Source of the DNA: Chara braunii
Lineage: Eukaryota; Streptophyta; Charophyceae; Charales; Characeae
Length of the DNA stretch: 32,809 bases
Direction: 5' to 3'
NCBI GenBank assembly: GCA_003427395.1
Contig: BFEA01000157.1
Span: 2,259,309 to 2,292,117 of the forward strand
A program made the position numbers and the translations under genes. Positions 9,479 through 18,116 of the stretch are shown here, piece after piece. The notes under the pieces were generated by a model. That model made no database searches, was not told where the DNA came from, and was given only the letters and a program-made list of their open reading frames with translations. The first letter of the stretch is position 1. Each line of letters begins with the position of its first letter.

Positions 9479-9694
9479 ATGTCTGAGTTAGAAAGACGTG
9501 TGAGAGAGGTTTTGCTTACCGGTTGGCGTATTCACACCGATGATCACCTGTTTTCCATCACCCTCAAGTGGTTTCCAGGAGGCAACGGAGAAAGCAATCA
9601 AGGGTCGTTGACACGTCTTCTGATATCTGTCATGGTCGAGCCTTCAGATAAGATGCTGCCTTTTACGAGATATGATTCTTTTTGTTCTCACTAG
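9479..9694 (+). CDS. Small accessory ORF B, 71 aa, unknown
   Basis: ATG-started frame. The segment HLFSITLKWFPGG looks like a beta strand followed by a glycine-rich turn, and LTRLLISVMVEP like a second strand. It is similar in size to the 81/83-codon ORFs downstream and lies on the same strand, but I could not align it convincingly with them. No known domain. Being short, it could be chance. Confidence 0.3.
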   Translation: MSELERRVREVLLTGWRIHTDDHLFSITLKWFPGGNGESNQGSLTRLLISVMVEPSDKMLPFTRYDSFCSH

Positions 9695-10089
9695 TTTCGG
9701 TCCCCCTCTTAGTTCGAGTAAGTGGTGCGATTGGTTGTCATTGACGGATCATGTCGCATTAGTGACAAAAGAAAATTAAGTTCCTCAGTAGACTGTATAA
9801 ATAAGCGATTAAGCCTCAACTTGTAACGATGCTTGAAATGAACTTGCGAGAGGATGGTTTGAGATGTTAGTGAGGCGGGATTTGGATATTCACGGAGCTT
9901 AACACGTTCAAGCGCAGTTTATTTGGGAGCGTTATTCGTACTGCGTGATTTAATTGTTCTCATGGCAAGGTCAAAGAGACGTGCTGCCATTGCGTTCGTG
10001 GACATAAATTCCACGAGAATGGAGATTACAAATGCAATAAGGGAATTGAATTTCTTTTCCTTTTCCTCTCATCTGTGTGTGATTGCATA
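9695..10089. other. Leader sequence, nothing recognised
   Basis: AT-moderate, with no ORF or repeat of note. Confidence 0.4.
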
Positions 10090-10292
10090 GTGTTGATTAC
10101 TTCGTGTAACGACTTCGTGTGACCTCACTGTGTGACTACCCCTCGTGATCACACTATGTGACTACGCTGTATGACTATGCAGCGAGTTTACATAGGGTGA
10201 CTACGAGGCGTGATTACATAGTATGACTGTACTGCGTGATCACGGTGTGACCGCTTTATGCGGCTACTTCGTGTGACTGCGCGAGCACGTGA
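10090..10292. repeat. Degenerate GTGTGACTAC-type minisatellite
   Basis: About a dozen imperfect units of roughly 16-18 bp containing (G/A)TGTGACTAC, CGTGATCAC or GTATGACT. The units are too diverged for exact boundaries. Confidence 0.7.
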
Positions 10293-11860
10293 CCGTCTGG
10301 GACTACATGTGCTCATATGGTCAAAGGCTTGCCAGTAATTGTAAGGGTCCATACGTGGCATGGAAAGGATCGAGTGCATGAAAACCCGATCATAACACAT
10401 TCCCGTGTGAATAGGAAAAGGCATGGTCGAAGGTGCCGCAAGCTTGGTGAGTGCAGGTAGGTACGCGGGTCTGTTTGGCTCGCTGGGCATGTTTTGTATT
10501 TTCTCATCTCATCCCTGCCTCTTCTAAACGAGTCTAGATGAGCTTTGGAGGAATGTTCTGACCATTGATGTTGTTCGATCTACCAAGAAAACTGAAAACA
10601 CTGAGAACGACGGAGAGATCAGTAGCTCGGAGACTGGTTCCCTTTAGCCCTGTGATAACATCTTGAAATAGGTCAGATTGAGCAAACATTGGTACTTTGC
10701 CAATCCCATCTTTCTCACTGATTTTGATTCCTCAGTTGATCCAGTGGTCAACTGAAAACTGCTTTGGAGTAGAGCAAAGGATATGGGAATCGCTGTCACT
10801 ATAAGCGTGTGAGTAAGCATGTTGAATCTGACCCGATGTGCAAGCTTGATAATTCTATGAGTGCAAATCATTGACTGAGGATAGGTGGTCAGCTGGTAGC
10901 GATATGATCAATCTAATCAGTTAAAAGAGACCTTACTCTCATTTATTTATTTATTCATTTATTTAATTCCTTACTGCTATTGGGTTTACAATCCCGTCCG
11001 AGCGAAAACCCCAGCCACGCTTTTGATCCTTTCAAGGAATTAAAATGTGGATGAAGTAAACGAGCTCAGAAGAGTAGCTTGCCTGATCATATTCAGCCGC
11101 GCCTTAAGTGAACCTTTGGTGAGTAGTAGAGGTCGTGATTTGAGATTGTTCTCTGATGGGCAAAAAGCAGCGCATCTTGAGGGAAATTGTATATCTACTG
11201 GCCAAATTCTTTGTGGATTTTGACTAGTGACTACTCTTTTTTTTTTTGAGTTGAATCTAATCCCGCCTTTCAGGGCCTGTATGGTGGTCTGTGACAGGCT
11301 GTCCGAGCAGACCCCGTCATGGTGTCACGTGTGTTTCGTCTGAGTCGTACTTGAGACTTGGTCATAACACTGGGGGAGTGCGTGTCACCCTAGCCATGCT
11401 TACCCTTGTCTGGCCCTGCTAACCGTGGAGGTCAAGAATTGACCTTTGTGTGTTACTCTGTCGAAAGTCGAGTGGAGCCAGCAAAAAGGGGGTAGTATCA
11501 GGCAAAGCCAGTATTTAGTTGCGCTTTGATTTTCGGGCAATTCAGGCTCGGATAATTAACTTCAAACAACCTCAATTTGGTTTCGGGCGGTCCAAACGCA
11601 AACAGGACTTAAACGATCCCTTCTCAGACTAAAGCGTACGTCTGAAGGACTGACGAAATAGACTCAGTAAACTCAAGCAAATACTTAGTCAAGTGAAACT
11701 CAAGACATTGCACTAGCAATACTCAAGCATTACTCAAAGCGAAACTTAGGCTTTACTCATGCAAGACTGAAAAGTTACTTTAGCGAAACTCCGATAATTT
11801 TCGGAATACGTTTAGGCAGTGCTCAGCAGTGATCAGTGCTCAGAAAAGGTTTTCTTGACG
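10293..11860. other. Leader sequence without recognised gene
   Basis: Mostly unique. An ATTT-rich run lies at 10940-10966 and a T run at 11239-11249. From about 11640 the plus strand becomes rich in ACTCA/CAAGC words, looking like unstructured repetitive sequence leading into the next array. Confidence 0.45.
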
Positions 11861-11964
11861 AGAACTTGAACTCGGACTCAGATTACAGAACTTGAACTCG
11901 GACTCAGATTACAGAACTTGAACTCGGACCCAGATTAACGAACTTGAACTCTGACTCAGATTAC
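11861..11964. repeat. Four tandem copies of a 26-bp unit
   Basis: AGAACTTGAACTCGGACTCA plus GATTAC begins at 11861, 11887, 11913 and 11939. The first two copies are identical and the others have one to three changes. A partial fifth copy trails off after 11965. Confidence 0.95.
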
Positions 11965-12266
11965 TGAACTCAGACTAGGAGGACTGAAACTAAACTCAGA
12001 TAGCCAGAAACTAGATTGAGAACAGTACTCAGAACAACACTCGGATCATTACTCAGACTCAACATTCAGACCCGACTTTCTGGAAACAGCGCTTGTAAGC
12101 AACAACTGGAAACAACAATCAAAGACAATAGTTCAAACAGTAAGCAAACAGTATCCAGACAGTTGTCAAGCACCATCCAGTCAGCGTCCAGATTACCTTG
12201 TGCTTGAGGGTGACGACCGGGGCATACTGTTGTATGATCTGAATGTAAAGAAAGGGGAGGGGGGAC
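11965..12266. other. ACTCAG/AACAGT-rich spacer
   Basis: A-rich plus strand with loosely recurring CAGACT, ACTCAG and AACAGT words continuing from the 26-bp array. A 63-codon frame at 12016-12207 follows this composition and is not called. Confidence 0.5.
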
Positions 12267-12512
12267 ATGAAGGACGATGAGATCCTAGTAGTGAAGAACA
12301 CACTAATCAGAGAAAAGAAAGAGGGATGGGAAGAAGAAGCCATCAAAGACATGGAAACCAACAGGCAAGTGCAGAGAGAGTGCGCAGTCGGAATAGCGAG
12401 TGGGAAGAAGTACGTCGAGTACGTAATTTATTTCTATGGGGTTGATGGCCAGCTTCACATTACCGGCTCTCTGTTAGAAAGTATGGAACAGGCTAGGGCG
12501 GTGCTCAGATGA
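12267..12512 (+). CDS. Small accessory ORF C (81 aa), paralogue of ORF D
   Basis: ATG-started frame that aligns without gaps to the 83-codon ORF at 13249. By hand I count 16 identical positions of 81: M1, D3, V9, L13, E19, W21, E23, A25, A40, Y52, Y55, L63, T66, E74, A76 and R77, with many conservative changes between (I/V, E/D, K/E). The likely fold is strand, helix around W21-A25, two strands (about 40-66) and a C-terminal helix with the E-x-A-R signature. Full-length gapless similarity between neighbours with diverged DNA suggests an old duplication under protein-level constraint. The family is not recognised. Confidence 0.55.
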   Translation: MKDDEILVVKNTLIREKKEGWEEEAIKDMETNRQVQRECAVGIASGKKYVEYVIYFYGVDGQLHITGSLLESMEQARAVLR

Positions 12513-13248
12513 AGCCGGGGAGTGCGGATCGCCACTACCGGAAGATTCTCTGTATTTTAAATATTGACTGTTCGCAGCCCCTCTCGTTGTACAGTGACAC
12601 GAGAGCCTCACGGTCCTGTGGTCTGGCTTTCTTAAATAATATTCAGTGCATGTTCAAATGATATTCGGCGCGTACTCAGATAAACTACCATTGAGAACAG
12701 TTTCTCAAAGGCAATATCCGAGAGGTGTTAAGAACAGTATTTCGCTGCCTCTCAGTCATTACTGGATCGTTATATTAATCACTACTTAGTCATTTATTTA
12801 GTCGGCTTTCAACAGCTATTCAACAGTTAGAGACGGTACATCAGATCAAGCAATCACGGCAACAGCCGTCAATCGGTAACCAAACAGCAGGCAAAGTCAG
12901 CAACCAATTAGTAATTAACCCGCAGTCAATCAACTCTCTGATCAACAGTCAATTTGTCTTTCAGAAAACAGCATCTAGAGACAACTATCAGAGACACTAG
13001 TCAGAAACAGTGATCAGAGAACGGCAACCAAAAACCGTAACAGAAAGCAGCATTCAGAACAACATTGAGACGCAACATTCTGGAGAATAGTATTTTGAAA
13101 TCCAGTACCTTTGACTATACTCATACCAGTATTCGAACTCATCATTCTGAAACTGCAGTGGAAACGACAATCTGCCCAAAAGTCAGATCATCCAAGAGTC
13201 AGCCGTTTCGAGTCTGGTGAACTGATGTAGGGAGGATTCGTTAAGGAT
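12513..13248. other. Spacer between the paralogous ORFs
   Basis: A-rich plus strand with frequent CAGTCA, AACAGT and ATCAG words (12640-13190). No ORF of note. The same word-rich texture borders both small ORFs, as if ORF plus spacer formed a duplicated module that later diverged. Confidence 0.45.
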
Positions 13249-13500
13249 ATGGAGGACAGCAACACAGTCAGAGTCTCCTGCTCTCTGTACCAGGATACTG
13301 AGGAGACCTGGAGGGAGAGTGCAGTTGAGGAATACAATCTTCAGACTACTATGATGATGGTACATGCACTGTCCCTCGTGAGAAATCATACAAAAATCAA
13401 GTACACGTACTATCTACATGACAAGAATAGGAGGCTATGTGCCACCATAACCTCAGTGGGCACTATTGAGGAAGCAAGGAGGATTGTCAGCAGCCACTAG
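13249..13500 (+). CDS. Small accessory ORF D (83 aa), paralogue of ORF C
   Basis: ATG-started frame ending at TAG, 982 bp downstream of ORF C in the same orientation. It shares W21, A25, A40, Y52, Y55, L63, T66 and the terminal E74-x-A76-R77 with ORF C without any gap. It has an unusual MMM run (residues 35-37) and a KIKYTYYLHDKN segment likely to be a beta hairpin. No known domain is recognised. The shared pattern makes chance ORFs unlikely, but expression and function are unknown. Confidence 0.55.
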   Translation: MEDSNTVRVSCSLYQDTEETWRESAVEEYNLQTTMMMVHALSLVRNHTKIKYTYYLHDKNRRLCATITSVGTIEEARRIVSSH

Positions 13501-13545
13501 TGAGCGTCCTGTCCCTGAACAAGATCAGCTCACCTATTTGGACGC

Positions 13546-13686
13546 TGAGTGATCAGTCGTCAGAGATCATTTACTCAGCAATTAGTCATTAGTGATCATT
13601 TAATCAACAATCAGTCATCAACATTCAGTTAATCTGCAATCAATTATCAACAATCAGTTATTAGCAATCAGCTCCCTGCGGTCAGT
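13546..13686. repeat. Imperfect AATCAGT/ATCAACA repeats
   Basis: Many close variants of CAATCAGT, CATTCAGT and ATCATTTA in 140 bp, directly upstream of ORF E. Unit boundaries are irregular. Confidence 0.7.
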
Positions 13687-13740
13687 TTGGTAGTCAGTTT
13701 TCAGGGACCATCTGGTCAGTTTGCACTGACGAGAGTACTC

Positions 13741-14301
13741 ATGAGCACAGTTCAGTCTATTGCGGTCAGTGAATTAGTGCTGGCCAGCCTCAATCGGATC
13801 TCATGCAAAGAGGCGTTTCATTATCAGTATGTTAGTGTCGTTGGTTCAGATAGGGATCCGGTCTGGATCTCAACTACCAATTATCTCGAGCAGAGAGAGA
13901 GGGAGCTCGATCAGAGTGGCACTACGTTGATCCGCAACTTCGGGTCGATGCTTTATACCGAGTATCCTCGGCCTCCAGTCCCTTCTCTTCTCACTGATGG
14001 CACGAGTTGGCTGGAAGTGGTTGGTTTGGCAAAGAGGTACATCTCTCCTGCAGTGATCGACGTTGAGGCGTTGACCGAGCCCACCGAGTATCCCTACCTC
14101 AGACGAGGAGTCTTCTCGGTGGACGGACTGCCTACTTTGTGGGAGGAGTTTTGCTCCATGGTTAACTACCGTGTCATGTGCCTCGGATGGTCATGCTCAG
14201 AGCTTGCTGGCTACAGATGGCATTTTGTCACGAAGCCTCAGCCTCAGATTGTACATGGGCGTGGGTCTCGGCACCAGAGGAGAGCAGTGAAAAGAGATTG
14301 A
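13741..14301 (+). CDS. Accessory ORF E, 186 aa from the first ATG, unknown
   Basis: The frame is open from about 13687, but the first ATG is at 13741. The product begins MSTVQSIAVSELV, has a central Trp/Tyr-containing region (DPVWISTTNYLEQRERELDQ), a Pro-rich segment (YPRPPVPSLL), and a Cys/Trp-containing region (VMCLGWSCSELAGYRW). It ends in a basic tail with RGSRHQRR, as ORF A also does. I recognise no family. It is the last plus-strand ORF before an AATAAA signal at 14587 and could be the terminal gene of an internal transcript. Alternatively it is a relic of captured host or element sequence. Confidence 0.45.
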   Translation: MSTVQSIAVSELVLASLNRISCKEAFHYQYVSVVGSDRDPVWISTTNYLEQRERELDQSGTTLIRNFGSMLYTEYPRPPVPSLLTDGTSWLEVVGLAKRYISPAVIDVEALTEPTEYPYLRRGVFSVDGLPTLWEEFCSMVNYRVMCLGWSCSELAGYRWHFVTKPQPQIVHGRGSRHQRRAVKRD

Positions 14302-14586
14302 GAGAGACGGACTAGAAGGATGAGTGAGGACTCTTGAGAGGTGCTGACCACGCTCGTTTATATGTACTTCCTGAGATTATTATGAGTTCTCATTCTTCCC
14401 TCATTCAATTACCCCTGTCTTTGCTCGAGTCCGTCAGTCTTATTTTCTGCATTATTCTTGCTTGACGATTGCCTTCGTGGATGTTTTGTCACAGTTCTCA
14501 AAATCTGATTGACATAATTGATACATGCATAACACCCCATAATTTTATGATTATTATTTGCATAATTCTTTGCTGTTCCGAATCAA
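14302..14586. other. AT-rich 3' flank of ORF E
   Basis: T-rich sequence without ORFs, resembling a 3' untranslated region ahead of the AATAAA motif. Confidence 0.4.
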
Positions 14587-14592
14587 AATAAA
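14587..14592 (+). promoter_or_regulatory. Candidate polyadenylation signal
   Basis: AATAAA in an AT-rich context about 285 nt after the stop of ORF E. If the TATA-like box at 7959 is real, the two delimit a roughly 6.6-kb plus-strand unit. Confidence 0.35.
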
Positions 14593-15795
14593 AGATTCCT
14601 AAGACCGGGGACCGGCGAAGACCGTAATTGAAGGGTCTCGCTCGAAGCCGGACGCACACAACAGGAAGGGATTTGCATTATTTAATTTATTTTATTTATT
14701 GCAATCCCATACAAAATCCTGCGTGACAGCCTGTTGGTTTTTCGGTCGCTCGAAGTGGCCCGATTGGGAAAAGTGCGACAGCGCACGCAAGGCTGACTTA
14801 TATCGACTCGCAATGCAATCGTACGCAAGCAGTCGTAATGATGGCGTACTATGTGGTACCCATACTTATGCGGTCCTCGTTAATCTCGAGGGTCACATTC
14901 GACACTCAAGCGTCGGCTGACACGCGCCTTGCGGGTTAATCTCTCGACGCTGGACAACCGTCATGCGCGGTTGAGGACCACACACCCTCTTCTGCACCCT
15001 TATGCAGAGTGGGTGGTACACAGGTTTATACCTGTGGTGGTAGTCGTCTCTCGCGGCTCTAGGGGTAAGTCCTCCCTGGGCCTGGGCGAAAGTCAAGGGG
15101 TTTGACTTTGACGGCTGCCACGGACTACGACGTCCAACCATAAAAACCTCCAAAAAGCAAAGGATAAGGAATAGGCCGACGGTTCCCCCGCATAATAAAA
15201 ATCGTAACCCTGGGGTGCCCTCCCCTTTTTCGCGCAGTGTCGGCGGCCTATAGTAATCCCAAAACATTCGTCCATACGTGCCGGTCTTTTTTTTATCCCA
15301 TAACTTTTACACACTAGGGCGGCGAAACGTCGCGCGCGGAATTCTGATATAAAGCCGCGCAACTGCGGGCCAATTTCATACCAACCAGCAATGCCAACCT
15401 TACGTGGTAATCGCGGCTCCGGCTTCGCGATATTGAATGGCTGAAGGAATATATCGTGAGGGGTTACCCCACACGATATTGGACGGCTGAAGGACATGCC
15501 GTTCGGCCCCCGCGCCATTTCCGCCTTCAGGGTGGGGTGCCTCGATGGGCAAAGCGAATAGGTTCTGCGCGAGGGAAAATCCCTCCCCTGCAGAGCGTAG
15601 GGCTTGGGATGTCCTGAACAAGGACCTTGAATCACGGCCCAGGACCAACGTCCGACTAAGAGAATCCTCAAGAAGCAAGCAAAATACCAGGAAGGGTCTT
15701 CTCTGGGCCTCCTAGTCTTAACCTCTGAGTATGCTCTTTATGCGGGGGCCCCTTAACCCATGCAAACACTCATCCCAGGTACTCTCATATATACA
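14593..15795. other. Leader sequence with hairpins; no recognised gene
   Basis: GC-richer. A hairpin pairs ATATCGTG (15451-15458) and GGGG with CCCC and CACGATAT (15472-15479). A 20-bp imperfect direct repeat CGATATTG(A/G)A(T/C)GGCTGAAGG flanks it (about 15428 and 15474). A 192-codon minus-strand frame (15093-15671) has no recognisable motif and mirrors this repeat structure, so I do not call it. Confidence 0.45.
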
Positions 15796-15804
15796 TATAA
15801 AAGG
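15796..15804 (+). promoter_or_regulatory. Second candidate internal TATA box
   Basis: TATAAAAGG, identical over nine bases to the motif at 7959, preceded by a TATATACATA stretch. It lies upstream of the hairpin-repeat arrays and could drive a non-coding transcript through them. No start site is known. Confidence 0.35.
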
Positions 15805-16440
15805 GGAAGTATGTGACGATCACTTCTCACAGTCTCACTGAGGTCCCTCACAATAATACGTATATATGTGATCGCAGGCAACCAAATCCAGAATCTGATT
15901 CACAGCACATACCTGCATTCACATCAACGAGTCAAATCAACAGCCCACGCACTACATGGAGTCAACCCCAACCATCTTCGACACTCATACCCCTCGCTTT
16001 AGCCATGTAAACCCCAAAACTCTTGTCCAACCAACCTTAATTAAATACTCAGTACCTTTGTTAAATGGCCATTCAATAAAAGTCCGGGTGAAACCATAAT
16101 GAAACAATGAAAATCCCCAGGCCCAAAGCCTTTTAGGTTGAGTGTGGAGGGTGAGTTGGAACTGAGTCATAAACCGACGAATCAGCAACCGACCTGTTAT
16201 CAGTGATAACAGATGATGATCCTCAAGGGATCAAGCTGAATCTAGTCTGGATCTTGAATCAATCGATCAAGAGGGTCTGTAACACATGACAGGTCAATGC
16301 CCCAGGCTGAACCTATAAGTTCATGGAGGACAATCTCCATATCACGACCTTGCCCAATCACCCTGGTTAACCCTACCTCTAAGCAATATGGCAAAATCTT
16401 CCCTTAGTCAGAGTGGACTTTATCAAAATCTCCACCTGTC
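15805..16440. other. Leader sequence between TATA-like motif and 123-bp array
   Basis: AT-moderate and unique; a short palindrome TTATCAGTGATAA lies at 16198-16210. The 65-codon plus-strand frame at 15813 is not supported. Confidence 0.4.
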
Positions 16441-17160
16441 AAAACATAATCAATCTCTTTCAAACTAAGAAAATTTCGGCAGCGCTTCCCGTCGGAAAAG
16501 TGCCTTTCCAGAATTTATATAAGTCCGGATATGAAAGAAGAAATTATTTCTAACTTCGGAAAGTCAAAATTATGTCTAACTTCCTGAAATAGCAGAAACT
16601 TGGGCAACACTCCCTTTAGAAAGGGAGGCTTTCCATATTTATACTAAGTCAGATATGAGAGCAGAAATAATTCCTATCTCTGAAAGTCAAATTTATGTCT
16701 AACTTCTTGAAATAGCAGAAATTTGGGCAGCACTCCCTTTAGAAAGGGAGACTTCCCAGATTTATACTAAGTCAGATATGAACTTCGAAAGACAGCTCGA
16801 GTTCAACTTTAAACGGAACTTAACGAACTCCTTAATTTTGTAGAAATTTCGGCAGCACTCCCTCTAGGAAAGTGCTATGCCAAAATTTATACAAGGCTAG
16901 GTCCAGAATTTGAAAGTAACTTTGACTTCCCAAAGTTCAATTTTGTCTAACTCCCTGAATTAGCAAAAATTTGGGCAGCACTCCCTTTCGAAAAGGAGAC
17001 TTCCCAGATTTTAACTAAGTCAGATATGAGAAAAGACAAAGCTGAACTTTTGACAAGTCAAATTCAACTAACTCCTTGGATTTGTAGAAATTTCGGCAGC
17101 GCTTCCCGTAGAGAAAGTAGCTTGCCAAGATTTATACAAAGCCAAGTATAAGAAAATATC
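16441..17160 (+). repeat. Six tandem copies of a 121-125-bp unit with an internal stem-loop
   Basis: The anchor AAA(T/C)TT(C/G)GGC occurs at 16471, 16596, 16719, 16844, 16967 and 17088, giving periods of 125, 123, 125, 123 and 121. Each unit continues CAGC(A/G)CT(T/C)CCC, a short loop, then GAAAG and later ATTTATACTAAGTC or a variant. The central part can fold. In units 2 and 3 CTCCCTTT pairs with AAAGGGAG; in unit 4 AGCACT pairs with AGTGCT; in unit 1 GCGCTT pairs with AAGTGC. The pairing regions differ between units, but complementarity persists. No ORF runs through the array. Confidence 0.92.
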
Positions 17161-17430
17161 TCATAACATGCAGGAATTGACCAAAGTAAAAAAAAGATAC
17201 TACAGAAAATAGAGGAATTGACACTAACTCCTATGACTCTAGCACGTGGCGAGCAACTAAAGCAACTACCTATAACACTGAAATCCAAACAAACTAGCCA
17301 TCTCATTCAGTCACATGCAAACCAAACCACGAATGTAAGTACTCTCACCATCCCAAGTTCATTCCATATAGATAGTTTATGAATCTTTTAAGTCCTTGAA
17401 CCCTTATTTCCCTCTTTCATAAGACATAGA
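17161..17430. other. Spacer between the two structured arrays
   Basis: A-rich plus strand without repeats or supported ORFs. Confidence 0.4.
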
Positions 17431-18116
17431 GCTGGACCATTCGTCATGGAAACAATGCCTTGCTTGCCTTTAAGATATACACGAACAGGTTGCACAACTA
17501 CTTCTCTCTTCTATTGGGCATATGATTAGGCCATTCGCCATGGAAACAATGCCTAGCCGCCTTGAGCCGTTTAATATCCAAAATTTAATATTTCTCTGAC
17601 TTTGTTTTCAAAAAGGAAAGCAAATATGGGCAGGGGATTGGACCATTCGCCACGGAAACAATGTTCAGCTTGCCCAGACTATTTTCATTTATACTCCGAA
17701 TTTTTCCCTTTCTCTTCTTGATGATATGGCTTAACGGTGGACCATTCACCATGAAAACAATGCCCAGCTGCCAGTTCACATGCAAATATATATAAAGTAT
17801 TTTCCCTTTATACTCAGTTTAACTTATGTGCGTGGTTTTCAGGCTAAACCATTCACCATGGAAACAATGCTTAGCCTTAGACCAGAAATCCTCCCTCAGA
17901 ATAAAGAAAGAACTTAAACTCCTTCAATCAGGCAAACCTCCTGAGTTAACTAGAGCAGCCAGACCATTCACCATGGAAACAATGCCTAGTTCCCCATAAA
18001 ACAACTAAATAAACACAGCAACCAGGCCATTCACCATGGAAACAATGCCTGGTCCTTCAGAAAACAGTCAAATAAACACAGCCCTGAGCCATTCACCATG
18101 GAAACAATGCTCAGGC
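17431..18116 (+). repeat. Eight-copy hairpin array, core CCATTCACCATGGAAACAAT
   Basis: Cores start at 17437, 17531, 17643, 17742, 17849, 17964, 18027 and 18089, spaced 94, 112, 99, 107, 115, 63 and 62 bp. In each, CATT pairs with AATG around a 12-nt loop (CACCATGGAAAC or close variants). Beyond a constant unpaired C lies an outer stem that differs between copies yet remains complementary: TTAGG/CCTAG (copy 2), AGGCTAA/TTAGCCT (5), ACCAGG/CCTGGT (7), CCTGAG/CTCAGG (8) and, with wobble, TTGGA/TTCAG (3). Copies 1, 4 and 6 keep partial pairing. The linkers are dissimilar. This is the pattern of a conserved RNA or DNA stem-loop with compensatory change. Its function is unknown. Confidence 0.9.

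Noticed and set aside
15093-15671. 192-codon minus-strand ORF as a gene
   Set aside because: No motif recognised; it reads through a hairpin with flanking direct repeats and looks compositional.
17431-18116. CRISPR-like array
   Set aside because: Repeats are about 22-35 bp, but spacing varies from 62 to 115 bp, the stems vary in a compensatory way, there are no cas genes and the DNA is eukaryotic.
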